Positions 18,741 to 28,993 are shown, numbered from the stretch's first letter. The stretch is DNA of 64,000 bases from Chromohalobacter beijerinckii (GCF_023061185.1 NZ_JAKGAK010000004.1:124001-188000); one strand, 5' to 3'. Numbers and translations are program-made. The notes: a model not told the origin generated them from the sequence alone.

Positions 18741-20786
18741 TCAGGTCACGCGCTGGCCGGGTTCCGCACCGCTATCCGGCGACAGCAGATAGATGCCGCC
18801 CTCCTGGTCGCCAGCGGCCAGCACCATGCCTTCCGAAACGCCGAAACGCATCTTGCGCGGCGCCAGGTTGGCGACCATCACGGTCAGGCGCCCCTCCAGG
18901 GCTTCGGGCGCGTAGACGGCACGGATGCCCGAGAACACGGTGCGTGTCTCACCGCCCAAGTCGAGCGTCAACTTGAGCAGTTTCTTGGCGCCCTCGACGT
19001 ACTCGGCCTTGGCAATACGCACGATGCGCATATCGAGCTTGGCGAAATCGTCGAAGCTGATCTCATCGGCGATTGGATCGTCGGCGAGGGGGCCCTTGGC
19101 CTGTTCCTTGAGCTTCTGCTCTTCGGCAAGCACTTCCTTGGACGCCTCGGTCATCTGCGCGATCTTGTCGGTATCGACGCGGGTCATCAGCGGCTTGAAC
19201 TTGGCGATGGCATGGTCTTCGAGCACATGATGGCGGCTTCCCCAGTCGAGAGAATCGACCTGTAGAAAGACGCGTGCCTGCTCGGCCATGGTCGGCACCA
19301 CGGGCTGCAAGTAGACCATCAGCACGTGGAACAGGTTGATCCCCACCGAGCAGATATCGAGCACTTCTTGCTCGCGGCCTTCTTCCTTGGCCAGTACCCA
19401 GGGCGCCTTGTCGGCGATATAGGCATTGGCCTCGTCGGCGAGCTCCATGATCTTGCGCATGGCGCGGCCGAATTCGCGTGCCTCGTAATCGGCGGCGATG
19501 GCCTCGCCAGCGTCCACGAAATGCGCCACCAGCTCGGGCTCGACGCAGCGCGCGGCGAGTTGCCCGTCGCCCAGCTTCTTGACGAAGCCTGCGCAGCGGC
19601 TGGCGATATTGACCACCTTGCCGACCAAGTCCGAGTTCACGCGCGAGGCGAAGTCTTCGAGATTGAGATCGAGATCGTCGACCCCGGCGGTGAGCTTGGC
19701 AGCGAAGTAGTAGCGCAGATATTCGGGGTTGAGATACTCGGCGTAGGTCTGCGCCTTGATGAAGGTGCCACGGGACTTGGACATCTTGGCGCCGTTGACG
19801 GTGACGAAGCCGTGGCAATTGACGCCGGTCGGCGTGCGCAGCCCCGCGCCCTCTAGCATCGCCGGCCAGAACAGGGCGTGGAAGTAGACGATGTCCTTGC
19901 CGATGAAGTGATAGACCTCTGCTTCCGAGTCGCGGCGCCAGTAGCTGTCGAAGTCGATGCCCTCACGCTCGCAGAGGTTCTGGAAGCTGGCCAGGTAACC
20001 GATCGGCGCGTCCAGCCAGACATAGAAATACTTGCCCGGCGCATCGGGGATCTCGAAGCCGAAGTAGGGCGCGTCGCGGGAGATGTCCCACTCGTTGAAG
20101 CCTGACTCGAACCACTCCAGCAGCTTGTTGCGAATCTGCGGCTGCACATGACCGCCATTGATCCAGCCCTGCATGAAATCGGCAAAGTCAGGAAGCTTGA
20201 AGAAATAGTGTGTGGACGTGCGAACTTCCGGCGTGGCGCCGCTGATCGCCGAGACCGGATCGATCAGTTCGGCCGGCGTGTAGGTCGCACCGCACGCTTC
20301 GCAGTTATCGCCGTATTGATCGTCGCTATGGCACTTGGGGCAGGTGCCCTTGATGAAACGGTCGGCGAGGAACAACCCTTTGATCGGGTCGTACATCTGC
20401 TCGATGTCGCGCGTGGAGATATGCCCGGCGTCGCGTAGCGCTTTATAGATGCGCTCGCTGTGCTGGCGGTTCTCTTCCGAGTGCGTCGAATGATAGTTGT
20501 CGAACGCCACTCCGAAGCGGGCGAAATCGGCCTGATGCTCGGCGCTAACGTTGCTGATCAGTTGCTCCGAGGTGATGCCTTCCTGCTCCGCGCGCAACAT
20601 GATGGCGGTGCCATGGGCATCGTCGGCACAGACATAATGGCACTCGTGGCCGCGGCTTTTCTGGAAGCGCACCCAGATATCGGTCTGGATATACTCGAGC
20701 AAATGGCCCAGATGTATCGAGCCGTTGGCATAGGGCAGGGCACTGGTAACCAGGATCTTGCGCTTGGCGTTGGCGGTAGTCGGCAT
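18741..20786 (-). CDS. metG: Methionyl-tRNA synthetase
   Basis: Charges initiator and elongator tRNA-Met. The 681-residue class I enzyme has the HIGH-type motif [12 protein letters not shown], a zinc knuckle ([17 protein letters not shown]), KMSKS in [10 protein letters not shown], and a C-terminal tRNA-binding OB-fold domain ([12 protein letters not shown] to the end) that dimerises in E. coli. ATG at 20786 gives [20 protein letters not shown]; the frame upstream is open for 130 codons without family similarity. It ends 10 bases before the rnfB-like gene, as if in one operon with it and nth. Confidence 0.98.
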   Translation of the reverse strand: MPTTANAKRKILVTSALPYANGSIHLGHLLEYIQTDIWVRFQKSRGHECHYVCADDAHGTAIMLRAEQEGITSEQLISNVSAEHQADFARFGVAFDNYHSTHSEENRQHSERIYKALRDAGHISTRDIEQMYDPIKGLFLADRFIKGTCPKCHSDDQYGDNCEACGATYTPAELIDPVSAISGATPEVRTSTHYFFKLPDFADFMQGWINGGHVQPQIRNKLLEWFESGFNEWDISRDAPYFGFEIPDAPGKYFYVWLDAPIGYLASFQNLCEREGIDFDSYWRRDSEAEVYHFIGKDIVYFHALFWPAMLEGAGLRTPTGVNCHGFVTVNGAKMSKSRGTFIKAQTYAEYLNPEYLRYYFAAKLTAGVDDLDLNLEDFASRVNSDLVGKVVNIASRCAGFVKKLGDGQLAARCVEPELVAHFVDAGEAIAADYEAREFGRAMRKIMELADEANAYIADKAPWVLAKEEGREQEVLDICSVGINLFHVLMVYLQPVVPTMAEQARVFLQVDSLDWGSRHHVLEDHAIAKFKPLMTRVDTDKIAQMTEASKEVLAEEQKLKEQAKGPLADDPIADEISFDDFAKLDMRIVRIAKAEYVEGAKKLLKLTLDLGGETRTVFSGIRAVYAPEALEGRLTVMVANLAPRKMRFGVSEGMVLAAGDQEGGIYLLSPDSGAEPGQRVT

Positions 20787-20941
20787 GGCGGCTCTAGTGA
20801 CGAAAGTCGGAAACGAAAGAAGGCGTCGCGAACGACATCGACGAAAAGGCGATTGTAGCCCGCTTGGCGCTTGGCTGCATCCGTGATGCGGAAGACAACA
20901 TCCACGCGGCCGGTGCTTGTAACACCTCGGTAAGGGTACGC

Positions 20942-21334
20942 TCAGGGCGTGCTTGGCCAGCCGCCGGTGCGGATGGCTGGACACCCCGTGACATCGAGAT
21001 TGTAGAGATAAAGCCATGCGGGGCCGAAGGCGGTGCGATGAATGATACGGTCGTAGGTGCCGTTGTGCGGCGCGCGCACGCGATAATCCTCGAGTTGGTC
21101 GAGATCGCGTAGCCCTTGCGCATCGACCCGGTAGAGTTCCACTTCGATGCCGTGGGAGGGCTCCGCCTTGGCGCCGGGGCAATGCCCCAGGTCGTAGAGG
21201 GTGACATCACTGAGCGTATCCGCACCAATGAACTCGGCGCCTGCGAGCCAATGGTGATTGCGTAGGCCATGCTTGAGCGTGCCGTACACGGCGACCAACG
21301 GTGTGCGGCGAATGGCGAGAGCGGGTGAATGCAT
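20942..21334 (-). CDS. Gamma-glutamylcyclotransferase-like (AIG2/YtfP) protein
   Basis: A 130-residue cytoplasmic protein with the family opening [17 protein letters not shown] and the later acidic active-site-like [11 protein letters not shown]. Family members act on gamma-glutamyl amines or peptides; the substrate here is unknown. ATG at 21334 follows AGGGGG closely. It is 31 bases after thiI on the same strand. Confidence 0.85.
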   Translation of the reverse strand: MHSPALAIRRTPLVAVYGTLKHGLRNHHWLAGAEFIGADTLSDVTLYDLGHCPGAKAEPSHGIEVELYRVDAQGLRDLDQLEDYRVRAPHNGTYDRIIHRTAFGPAWLYLYNLDVTGCPAIRTGGWPSTP

Positions 21335-21364
21335 GGGCCCCCTGCGTTGACGACGAATGACGGG

Positions 21365-22855
21365 TCAGTGATCGGCGTGGCTATTACCGCGATAGACGAC
21401 GAAGTTCGTCAGCCCCTGGTCGGCGAGCCGAAGCGCCTGCATTTTGCTCATGATGCCCTGATCGCAATATAGCGCGTAGCGCCGATGCGCCGGCAGGTGC
21501 GCGGCGCGTTCGCCAAGCTCGAAGAACGGAATCGCCAGTGGCTCGCCTCGCGGCAGCTCCAACGGGGCGGCATCGCGTTCATCGGGGTGGCGAATGTCGA
21601 TGACCGTGACGTCATCGGCCTCGTGCAGAGCCTCGGCGCCCTCGATCACGGGTACATCGAGCGTGCGCGGCGCGGGCGTGTCGAGTAGGCGGTCCACCCG
21701 CGTTTGGCGGGTGGCCTCGAGTGCGGCTTCGAGCACACCCATATCGAAGTCGGCCTCGGCGGCGTCGATCTGGTCGGGTCTGGGGCGTGTATTGGGGCGT
21801 TGTGAGATCGTGCCGCAGTATTCCGGCAAGCGCTCGGCATGGGCGGCGGTACCGATGCGGCGTGCATCCTCGATGATGGTTTGCTTGTCGTCGGCGATGA
21901 GCGGACGTAGAACGGGCCGCTCGCTGACTGCATCGATCAGCCCCAGGTTGACCAGGCTCTGACTGGATACCTGCGCCAGCGCATCGCCGGTGACGAGAGC
22001 CGAGAGGCGCGCGCGTGTCGCGACGCGATTGGCGACCCGCAGCATCATGCGCTTGAGTACGACGCCCGCCAGACCGGCGGGCACACGGCGCTGGATTTCA
22101 TCGAGCACGCCGTCGAAAGGCACACTGATGAAGTGGGCATGATGCGATGCACTGTAGCCCTGCCACACCTGATGCACGACCTCGCGTACGGCCTGCTCGT
22201 GTTCCGGTCCGCCGAGATTGAAGAACAGGTAATGCGTCTTGAGCCCGCGCCGGATCAAGCGCCAGGCCGCCACCGGCGAATCGTAGCCGCCCGAGATGAG
22301 TGCCAGTGCCTGGCCCTGGGTGCCGAGCGGATAACCGCCCAGGCCGGGCAAACGGCGGGTCACTAGACGCAGGTGCTGGTCTTGCAGCTCGAGCGTGACG
22401 TTTACCTCGGGGTGGGAGAGATCCACCTTGGCGTCCGGACTGGCATTGAGCAGCGCGCCGCCCAGGTAACGCTCGAGGTCTGCCGACGTGAAGTCGTGCT
22501 GACCGCGACGCTTGACGCTGACGCGAAACCGGCGGCCGGCCAGCGGTGCCCGCCATAGCGCCACCAGGCGTTCGGCGGTATCGGCGAAGGAGACGAAAGT
22601 ATGCACATTGATCACCAGCACCTCGTGGATGCCGGGCACGCGCGATAGCGTTGCTTCCAGGCGTTCGCGGGTAGCGTCGTCGATAGCGTGGCGGACCCGC
22701 ACCTCCAACGCATCCCAGCAGTCGGCGATCCGCACATCGGGGACCAGCGGCGTCAGAATGTTACGCAGGTTGGTGCGCAGACAACGAACCATCTGCTTGC
22801 GTACGGGGCGGGACTTGATGGTGATCTCGGGGAAAAGCTTGACGCGATACCGCAT
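21365..22855 (-). CDS. thiI: tRNA 4-thiouridine / thiazole sulfurtransferase with rhodanese domain
   Basis: Adds sulphur to U8 of tRNA and supplies it for thiamine thiazole formation. The 496-residue protein has a ferredoxin-like and THUMP N-terminus (about 1-165), the PP-loop SGGYDSPVAAW in the adenylating domain (about 170-370), the conserved EYCGTISQRPNT with its cysteine, and a C-terminal rhodanese domain with Cys in LYCDQGIMSKMQA. ATG at 22855 gives MRYRVKLFPEITIKSRPV, the normal ThiI start. Confidence 0.97.
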   Translation of the reverse strand: MRYRVKLFPEITIKSRPVRKQMVRCLRTNLRNILTPLVPDVRIADCWDALEVRVRHAIDDATRERLEATLSRVPGIHEVLVINVHTFVSFADTAERLVALWRAPLAGRRFRVSVKRRGQHDFTSADLERYLGGALLNASPDAKVDLSHPEVNVTLELQDQHLRLVTRRLPGLGGYPLGTQGQALALISGGYDSPVAAWRLIRRGLKTHYLFFNLGGPEHEQAVREVVHQVWQGYSASHHAHFISVPFDGVLDEIQRRVPAGLAGVVLKRMMLRVANRVATRARLSALVTGDALAQVSSQSLVNLGLIDAVSERPVLRPLIADDKQTIIEDARRIGTAAHAERLPEYCGTISQRPNTRPRPDQIDAAEADFDMGVLEAALEATRQTRVDRLLDTPAPRTLDVPVIEGAEALHEADDVTVIDIRHPDERDAAPLELPRGEPLAIPFFELGERAAHLPAHRRYALYCDQGIMSKMQALRLADQGLTNFVVYRGNSHADH

Positions 22856-22969
22856 ATGTCTCGTGTCGAGTGCTAGTGAAGGCGAGCATGGTAGCAATCC
22901 GGCCCCTGCCTCGCCAGTCACTCCGCTGGGGCTGCTACGCTGAATCCGTATATCGCGAGGAGACCTCTC

Positions 22970-23701
22970 ATGCAATACGAACTGTATTACTGGCCGGGCA
23001 TTCCCGGGCGCGGTGAATATGTACGCTTGGCGCTCGAGGCGGCGGGGGCCGACTACGTCGATGTGGCACGTGAATGCCAGGAGGGCGTGAGTGCGATCGG
23101 CGATCTGCTCGAAGGCCAGACCGCACCGTTCGAGGCATATCCCCCCTTCGCGCCGCCGATTCTCAAAGCCCAGGAGCGGCTCGTGTCGCACGTCGCCAAT
23201 ATCCTGCGTTTCCTGGGGCCGCGACTCGACCTGGTGCCGGACGACGACGCCAGCCGTGATTGGGCGCACGGCCTGCAATTGACGATGACCGACTTCATCG
23301 CCGAGATTCATGACGTACATCATCCCATCGGCAGTTCGCTGTATTACGAAGAACAGCAAGACGAGGCGCGCCGACGTTCCCATGTATTCCGCCAGGAGCG
23401 ACTGGGCAAGTTCCTCGGTTATTTCGAAGACGTTTTGGCGCGCAATCCGGCTGGCAAGACGTATCTCGTCGGCGATGCCTTGAGTTATGTCGATCTCTCG
23501 CTTTTTCAAACCGTCAGTGGCCTGCACTACGCCATGCCCCGTGCGATGGCGGCACAGGCGCCATCGATTCCCGGCGTTATGGCCTTGAGCGAGCGTGTGT
23601 CGGCATTGCCTCGTATCGCCACTTATCTGGGGTCCGCTCGACGCCAAGCGTTCAATGAAGACGGCATTTTTCGCCATTATCTTGAGCTGGATGCCGATTA
23701 A
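22970..23701 (+). CDS. Glutathione S-transferase-like protein
   Basis: A 243-residue GST. The first 80 residues resemble sigma-class enzymes (YYWPGIPGRGEYVRLALEAA, with a Tyr near the N-terminus), and the helical C-terminal domain contains TYLVGDALSYVDLSLFQ. Substrate unknown. ATG at 22970 follows GAGGAG at good spacing. It diverges from thiI. Confidence 0.9.
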   Translation: MQYELYYWPGIPGRGEYVRLALEAAGADYVDVARECQEGVSAIGDLLEGQTAPFEAYPPFAPPILKAQERLVSHVANILRFLGPRLDLVPDDDASRDWAHGLQLTMTDFIAEIHDVHHPIGSSLYYEEQQDEARRRSHVFRQERLGKFLGYFEDVLARNPAGKTYLVGDALSYVDLSLFQTVSGLHYAMPRAMAAQAPSIPGVMALSERVSALPRIATYLGSARRQAFNEDGIFRHYLELDAD

Positions 23702-23841
23702 GCGCTCGATGTTATCGTCTGGTGGCGCTATGTTGAGAAATGTGTGCGGGGGCCGCGCCCGAGCGCCAATGAATTTGATACCATCTTGGCGTTCGTGATC
23801 CGCGCCGTGGTGGGCGCTTCTTGATGGGCAGGGATAAGCGC

Positions 23842-24552
23842 ATGTTTCTCGACGACTTTCACACCGTGACCAATGATCGGCTATGTATTACGGCCGAGCA
23901 GGCAAGCCGTTTCGCCAAGTGTATCGCTGGCGATTACAATCCCATTCATGATGCGGATGCACGGCGCTTCTGCGTGCCGGGCGATCTGCTATTCGCCTTG
24001 GTGATGGCACGTTTTGGCCTGTCGCAACGCATGACCTTCCACTTCAAGGGCATGGTCGGCGACAGCGTGCCGTTGTGCTTTGCTCAGCACGGCGACACCG
24101 TTCAGGTAACCGACGCTCACGGTAAAGTGTATCTTGAGGTCGAGCGCGGCGGGGATATCACCCACGACGCCGGCGTCATCGAGGCCTTCACACGCCGTTA
24201 CGTGGCGTTTTCAGGGCGCAATTTCCCGCATTATCTCAAACCGCTGATGGAAGAGCAGGGTGTCATGTTCAACCCCCAGCGGCCGTTGGTAATCTACGAC
24301 AGCATGGGTTTCTCGTTGTCACGGCTGGATGTCGCCGAGGCCGGCGTGGCCTTCGCTGGCGCGACGCTGGATGTCAGCGGCAAGCGGGGCGACGCCTTAC
24401 TGCAATTCAAGATGACCGACGGCGAGACGGCCATTGGCCATGGCTCCAAGAAGTTGGTGGTCAGCGGGTTGCGTGAGTACGATCCGCCGGTGATGGACGC
24501 TTTTGTCGAGAAGTTCATGAACCTCAAGACGCATTACGCCACGGCCGAGTGA
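23842..24552 (+). CDS. DUF3581-like protein with hot-dog character
   Basis: A 236-residue cytoplasmic protein. The segment AKCIAGDYNPIHDADARRFCVPGDLLFALV resembles the substrate helix of MaoC-type hydratases/dehydratases, with Asp, Asn and His in GDYNPIHD, so a double hot-dog fold acting on an acyl thioester is possible. I believe it belongs to DUF3581. ATG at 23842 gives MFLDDFHTV; in-frame TTG (23821) and ATG (23824) upstream are weaker choices. Confidence 0.75.
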   Translation: MFLDDFHTVTNDRLCITAEQASRFAKCIAGDYNPIHDADARRFCVPGDLLFALVMARFGLSQRMTFHFKGMVGDSVPLCFAQHGDTVQVTDAHGKVYLEVERGGDITHDAGVIEAFTRRYVAFSGRNFPHYLKPLMEEQGVMFNPQRPLVIYDSMGFSLSRLDVAEAGVAFAGATLDVSGKRGDALLQFKMTDGETAIGHGSKKLVVSGLREYDPPVMDAFVEKFMNLKTHYATAE

Positions 24553-24622
24553 GTGTCCAGATGCAACCCTTGTACGCAGAAGGTGTCACAGACCAAGTCA
24601 TCTTTTGTCATAGGAGCATCCC

Positions 24623-25075
24623 TTGAGTATCCAAGGCATTCAGCAATTCTTTCAACGCATGTTGGAGTCTCCGCAATCGGAGCGTCGGCAGGTGACGCTG
24701 GAGCTAGCGGTAGCCGCCCTGTTGTGCGAGATCATGCGTGCCGATTACGAACATGATCCACGTGAAAGGGCGATGCTGCGGGAGCTTTTGACCACGCGCC
24801 TTACGGTTGCCTCGGACGATGTCGATGAACTGATGTCGTTAGCCGAAACCGAAGTCGAACAGGCCGTTGATCACTATGAATTCGTCAGCCTGATTCGTGA
24901 GCAGTATGGCTACGAGGACCGCGTGGCGCTGGTGGCTCAGATGTGGCAGCTGGCCTTTGCAGATGGCGAACTCGATGCCTTGGAAGAGCACCGCGTTCGG
25001 CGTCTCGCCGACCTCCTTTATGTCAGTCACAGCGATTTCATCCGCACCAAGCTCGAGGTCATGCCCGAGAGTTGA
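24623..25075 (+). CDS. TerB-like helical protein
   Basis: A 150-residue acidic all-helical protein with the TerB/DjlA N-terminal pattern: ALLCEIMRADYEHDPRERAML and LWQLAFADGELDALEEHRVR-type repeats (here MWQLAFADGELDALEEHRVR), each with an acidic D-x-x-E motif. In related proteins these can bind metal. Function unknown. The start is TTG at 24623, 6 bases after AGGAG; no ATG gives a better fit. Confidence 0.88.
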   Translation: MSIQGIQQFFQRMLESPQSERRQVTLELAVAALLCEIMRADYEHDPRERAMLRELLTTRLTVASDDVDELMSLAETEVEQAVDHYEFVSLIREQYGYEDRVALVAQMWQLAFADGELDALEEHRVRRLADLLYVSHSDFIRTKLEVMPES

Positions 25076-25251
25076 GACGCTAAGGTCCGTCTGTGTGTGT
25101 CGAATACTCGAAGCGCCTGGCGAGAAGCGTCTGACGAAAAGTTGACTGAAACGCTTGGGTAAGTGCCATCGCGGGACGTTATACTAGGCGTATCGAGCTG
25201 TCAGCTTGGCTGGCGCACCGCAGATGAGCATTCGTGGAAAGGAGAGTTGCT

Positions 25252-26055
25252 GTGATCGAAGGCGTGAAGCATATCGTCGCCGTGGCGTCAGGCAAGGGGG
25301 GCGTGGGCAAGTCCACCGTGACCGTCAATCTGGCCTTGGCGATGGCCGCCGAAGGGTACCGAGTGGGCCTGCTCGATGCCGATATCTACGGTCCCAGCCA
25401 GGCGCAAATGCTGGGGATCGCCCCGGGGGTACGGCCGCAGCCAGCGGGTGAAAATGCCTTCAAGCCGCTGGAGGCTCATGGTCTCCAGGCGATGTCCATG
25501 GCGTTCATGGTGGATGTCGATGAACCCATGGTCTGGCGCGGCCCGATGGTTGCCGGTGCTTTCCAGCAGTTGCTCAATCAAACCGCCTGGAAAGATCTCG
25601 ATTACCTGTTCGTCGATATGCCACCGGGCACTGGCGATGTGCAGCTGACTCTGGCGCAGAAAGTGCCGGTAAGCGGTGCGGTGATAGTGACCACGCCTCA
25701 GGACATCGCGTTACTCGATGCCAAGAAGGGTATCGAGATGTTCCGCAAGGTCAACGTGCCGGTGCTGGGCGTCGTCGAGAACATGAGCCAGCATGTCTGC
25801 TCGCAGTGTGGCCACCAGGAGCCGATCTTCGGTAGCGGGGGCGGCGAGCGCATTGCGGAGCAGTACCAGACCCGGCTATTGGGTCAATTGCCCCTCGACG
25901 GCACGATTCGCGAGCAGGTCGACGGCGGCAAGCCCAGTGTGATCGCTGACCCTGAAGGAAACGTCGCGCAGACGTTCCGCCAGGTGGCGCGCTCCGTGGC
26001 CGAGGGGATCGACGCGCAGTCCGACGAGTCACCGACCATCAGCTTTGGCGAGTGA
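25252..26055 (+). CDS. apbC: Mrp/ApbC-type iron-sulphur carrier ATPase
   Basis: A 267-residue P-loop ATPase that in its family carries Fe-S clusters to apoproteins. It has the deviant Walker A GKGGVGKSTV, the LLDADIYGPSQ switch, DMPPGTGDVQLTL and the cluster-binding CSQCG motif. It lacks the N-terminal DUF59 domain of longer Mrp proteins; this short form is common. GTG at 25252 lies 5 bases after AAAGGAGAG. A strong terminator follows 31 bases after the stop. Confidence 0.96.
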   Translation: MIEGVKHIVAVASGKGGVGKSTVTVNLALAMAAEGYRVGLLDADIYGPSQAQMLGIAPGVRPQPAGENAFKPLEAHGLQAMSMAFMVDVDEPMVWRGPMVAGAFQQLLNQTAWKDLDYLFVDMPPGTGDVQLTLAQKVPVSGAVIVTTPQDIALLDAKKGIEMFRKVNVPVLGVVENMSQHVCSQCGHQEPIFGSGGGERIAEQYQTRLLGQLPLDGTIREQVDGGKPSVIADPEGNVAQTFRQVARSVAEGIDAQSDESPTISFGE

Positions 26056-26086
26056 CGTTCGTCACCTAACGTTTGCGTGACGCGAT

Positions 26087-26115
26087 GGGGCCGTTATCAT
26101 AACGGCCCCCTTTGT
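26087..26115 (+). terminator. Terminator of apbC
   Basis: Perfect 10-bp stem GGGGCCGTTA / TAACGGCCCC with a 3-base loop, followed by CCTTTGTTTTC. Confidence 0.85.
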
Positions 26116-26203
26116 TTTCAAAGACCGAGTTTTCAAAGACCGAGTTTTCACGGACTGAGTGTTCACGGATCGAGTGTTCACAGACCAAGCGTTCGCGGAG
26201 ACG
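26114..26203 (+). repeat. Six 15-bp tandem repeats upstream of dcd
   Basis: Units start at 26114, 26129, 26144, 26159, 26174 and 26189. The first two are identical (GTTTTCAAAGACCGA); the rest drift gradually (GTTTTCACGGACTGA, GTGTTCACGGATCGA, GTGTTCACAGACCAA, GCGTTCGCGGAGACG). The tract begins at the tail of the apbC terminator and ends 41 bases before dcd. In frame with dcd it would read as a pentapeptide repeat ([15 protein letters not shown]), but a good dcd start lies beyond it, so I regard it as untranslated leader. Confidence 0.9.
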
Positions 26204-26244
26204 CCCCGATTTCATCGCGACAGCGCACTGAGCAGGAAACTTCA

Positions 26245-26811
26245 ATGAGCATCAAATCCGATAAATGGATTCGGCGCATGGCCGAGGGCCAGGGCATGAT
26301 CGAGCCGTTCGAGGCGGACCAGGTTCGTTACGTGAATGAGCAGCGGGTGATTTCTTATGGAACCTCCAGCTACGGCTATGACGTGCGCTGCGCCGATGAA
26401 TTCAAGGTGTTCACCAACATTCATTCGGCGGTGGTCGATCCCAAGGGGTTCGATGAGAAAAGCTTCGTCGACGTCAAGGGCGATGTCTGCGTGATCCCGC
26501 CCAACTCCTTCGCTTTGGCGCGTACCGTGGAATATTTCCGAATTCCGCGCAGCGTGTTGACTATCTGCCTAGGCAAGTCGACTTATGCGCGTTGCGGCAT
26601 CATCGTCAATGTCACGCCGCTGGAACCGGAGTGGGAGGGGCATGTGACGCTGGAATTCTCCAACACCACCAACCTGCCCGCGCGCATCTATGCCAATGAA
26701 GGCGTGGCGCAGATGCTGTTCCTGGAGTCCGACGAGGTCTGTGACGTTTCCTACAAGGATCGTGGCGGCAAGTACATGGGGCAGCGTGGCGTGACGCTAC
26801 CGCGGACGTAA
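26245..26811 (+). CDS. dcd: dCTP deaminase
   Basis: Deaminates dCTP to dUTP, the first step to dTMP. The 188-residue protein aligns across its length with the E. coli family: [39 protein letters not shown], and the active-site block [24 protein letters not shown] with its catalytic Glu. ATG at 26245 lies 7 bases after AGGA; the upstream in-frame part is the 15-bp repeat tract. Confidence 0.97.
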   Translation: MSIKSDKWIRRMAEGQGMIEPFEADQVRYVNEQRVISYGTSSYGYDVRCADEFKVFTNIHSAVVDPKGFDEKSFVDVKGDVCVIPPNSFALARTVEYFRIPRSVLTICLGKSTYARCGIIVNVTPLEPEWEGHVTLEFSNTTNLPARIYANEGVAQMLFLESDEVCDVSYKDRGGKYMGQRGVTLPRT

Positions 26812-26860
26812 GCAGCGAGCTACGGGCAACGGGCCACGAGCAGCGAGCCAAAATGCTGCC

Positions 26861-26991
26861 GAAGCCCGAAGCCCGAAGCCCGAAGCCCGAAGCCCGAAGC
26901 CCGAAGCCCGAAGCCCGAAGCCCGAAGCCCGAAGCCCGAAGCCCGAAGCCCGAAGCCCGAAGCCCGAAGCCCGAAGCCCGAAGCCCGAAGC
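26861..26991. repeat. Heptanucleotide tandem array, 18 perfect units, G-quadruplex-prone
   Basis: GAAGCCC repeats 18 times without error, plus a partial unit, ending 7 bases before the purN stop codon. On the minus strand, which is the purN mRNA sense, it reads GGGCTTC, so it contains 18 GGG tracts spaced by exactly 4 bases (CTTC). This satisfies the usual G3-N1-7 quadruplex rule many times over. Between dcd and the array is a short degenerate stretch with GCAGCGAGC present twice. Confidence 0.97.
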
Positions 26992-26997
26992 TGGGTT

Positions 26998-27735
26998 CTA
27001 CCCTTCCTCGTCCAGCTCTTCCGCGGCGTCTTCATGCGACATCCGCAGACCGGTGGGTGGTAGCGGCATGCCGTCGAACTGAGCGCCTTTCGCACCCAGA
27101 CTCAAGCGGCCTTCCAGAAACCAGCGCACGGCGATGGGGTAAATCAGATGCTCGCGGGCGTGAACTTTTTCGATCATCTGCTCGGCGGTGGCGTCGGGGT
27201 CGACCCTGAGCGCGGCCTGCAAGGCCACCGGTCCGCCATCGAGTTCCTCGGTGACGAAGTGCACGCTGGCACCATGCTCCGATACGCCATCGGCCAGGGC
27301 GCGGGTATGCGTATCCAGTCCTGGATAGTCCGGCAACAGCGAAGGGTGAATATTGAGCATGCGGCCGGCATAGCGATGCACGAATGTCGGGGTGAGAATG
27401 CGCATGAACCCCGCGAGGACGATCAGATCCGGCGTGTGGCGGTCGATGACCTTGATCAAGGCGCGGTCGTAAGCTTCGCGATCGTCGTACTCGCGATGCG
27501 GTAGCACGACGGAGTCGACTCCGGCTTCCTTGGCGCGAATCAGGCCGTAGGCATCGCCTTGATTGGAGATCACGGCAACGACCTCGCCACCCAGCTCGTC
27601 GTGTTGCTGCGCATCGAGTAGCGCCTGCAGGTTGCTGCCGTTGCCGGAGATTAACACCACGACGCGACGCTTCTCGGCCGGTTCCGCTTCGAAGTCGTTG
27701 CCGTCGGGAGTGTCGGCTTGAGTCGTAGCATTCAT
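26998..27735 (-). CDS. purN: Phosphoribosylglycinamide formyltransferase
   Basis: Third step of purine synthesis, using 10-formyl-THF. The 245-residue protein has a short acidic N-terminal extension, then [18 protein letters not shown], the formyl-transfer block [13 protein letters not shown] followed by Asn/His/Asp residues in [14 protein letters not shown], and [12 protein letters not shown]. Its start overlaps the purM stop by 4 bases (ATGA). Its stop lies next to the GGG-rich heptamer array. Confidence 0.97.
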   Translation of the reverse strand: MNATTQADTPDGNDFEAEPAEKRRVVVLISGNGSNLQALLDAQQHDELGGEVVAVISNQGDAYGLIRAKEAGVDSVVLPHREYDDREAYDRALIKVIDRHTPDLIVLAGFMRILTPTFVHRYAGRMLNIHPSLLPDYPGLDTHTRALADGVSEHGASVHFVTEELDGGPVALQAALRVDPDATAEQMIEKVHAREHLIYPIAVRWFLEGRLSLGAKGAQFDGMPLPPTGLRMSHEDAAEELDEEG

Positions 27736-28811
27736 GAGCGGACGTTCTCCAGACGAACTTGTTCTTCCTCACCCTGGCGCGCGACGATGTCGCCAAGACG
27801 GTGTACCGTTTCGCCGGCGGCTTCCAGCGTGGTCTGGGCGTGTTCGGCCTGCGCCGCAGATACGACCACGACCATGCCGATGCCGCAATTGAGCACGCGA
27901 TGCATCTCGTGCTCGTCGACGTTGCCTTCACGTTGCAGCCAATCGAAGACGGCGGGGCGCGCCCAGCTTTCGGCATCAATGCGCGCGGTGAGCGTATCGG
28001 GCAGCACGCGGGGTACATTTTCGAGCAGGCCGCCGCCGGTGATGTGCGAGAGGGCGTGGACATCCACGTCGCTGTCCTTGATCAACGACAGCAGCGGTTT
28101 GACGTAAATGCGTGTTGGCGCCAGCAAGGCGTCACGCAAGGCCTCTCCGTCGATTTCGGTATCAAGGTCGGCCTGGCTCACGTCGAGGATTTTGCGGATC
28201 AGCGAGTAGCCGTTGGAATGCGGGCCGGAGGAAGCCAGCCCGAGCAGCACATCGCCCTCGGCGACGCGGCTGCCATCGAGGATTTCGGATTTCTCGACCA
28301 CGCCGACGCAGAAGCCGGCCAGATCGTAGTCGCTGCCCGCGTACATGCCGGGCATTTCGGCGGTCTCACCGCCGATCAGCGCGCATCCCGATTGGGTACA
28401 GCCTTCGCCGATACCGGTGACGACATCGGCGGCAATCTCGACATCCAGCTTGCCAGTGGCATAGTAGTCGAGGAAGAACAACGGCTCGGCGCCGGCGACG
28501 ACCAGATCGTTGACGCACATGGCGACCAGGTCGATGCCGATGGTGTCATGCCGGCCTAGATCCATGGCCAGGCGTAGCTTGGTGCCGACGCCGTCGGTGC
28601 CGGACACCAATACCGGCTCGCGGTAACCGCTGGGCAATTGGCACAACGCGCCGAAGCCGCCCAGGCCGCCCATTACTTCGGGCCGGGAAGTACGTTTGGC
28701 GACTCCCTTGATGCGTTCGACGAGCGCGTTGCCGGCGTCGATGTCCACGCCGGCATCCTTGTAACTGAGAGATGCGTGGGGAGAGGTGGGCGTGTCCGAA
28801 CTGCGAGTCAT
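27732..28811 (-). CDS. purM: Phosphoribosylformylglycinamidine cyclo-ligase (AIR synthetase)
   Basis: Fifth step of purine synthesis. A 359-residue PurM-fold ATPase with [47 protein letters not shown] and [18 protein letters not shown] at 28811 lies 6 bases after AGGA; an ATG two codons earlier is too close to that signal. It forms an operon with purN and diverges from the permease gene. Confidence 0.97.
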   Translation of the reverse strand: MTRSSDTPTSPHASLSYKDAGVDIDAGNALVERIKGVAKRTSRPEVMGGLGGFGALCQLPSGYREPVLVSGTDGVGTKLRLAMDLGRHDTIGIDLVAMCVNDLVVAGAEPLFFLDYYATGKLDVEIAADVVTGIGEGCTQSGCALIGGETAEMPGMYAGSDYDLAGFCVGVVEKSEILDGSRVAEGDVLLGLASSGPHSNGYSLIRKILDVSQADLDTEIDGEALRDALLAPTRIYVKPLLSLIKDSDVDVHALSHITGGGLLENVPRVLPDTLTARIDAESWARPAVFDWLQREGNVDEHEMHRVLNCGIGMVVVVSAAQAEHAQTTLEAAGETVHRLGDIVARQGEEEQVRLENVRS

Positions 28812-28993
28812 GGGCATTCCTGTCAACAGTGTGCTGATCGCGAGACGATCGAGCGAAGCCGATGGCGCCGCCTGGCGCCCGAGGCCAGGGCGGTATAAGG
28901 GAAGCCCACATTGTAGCATTGCCCCACGGGAGGCGCATCGCCCGCGCAGACGTGTAGAATCGAAACCAAAAGAGCCGGGAGATACGTATCGTA

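Noticed and set aside
18132-19265. A 377-codon plus-strand frame
   Set aside because: Antisense to the RnfB-like gene and metG; no recognisable domain.
20787-21182. 132-codon upstream extension of metG
   Set aside because: Overlaps the gamma-glutamylcyclotransferase gene and lacks similarity; MetG starts at 20786.
25252-26055. Truncated Mrp because the N-terminal DUF59 domain is absent
   Set aside because: The short form is normal for many ApbC/Mrp proteins, and the GTG start has a strong ribosome site.
26077-26244. N-terminal extension of dcd containing a pentapeptide-like repeat
   Set aside because: dCTP deaminases start at MSIKSDKW; a good ribosome site precedes that ATG, and the extension begins inside the apbC terminator.
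26861-26991. CRISPR array
   Set aside because: The repeats are only 7 bases and directly abutting, without spacers; no cas genes in the window.
26820-27209. Frames on both strands with EARSPKP-like or RASGFGL-like peptide repeats
   Set aside because: They are translations of the heptanucleotide array; no start signal or conserved flanking domain.
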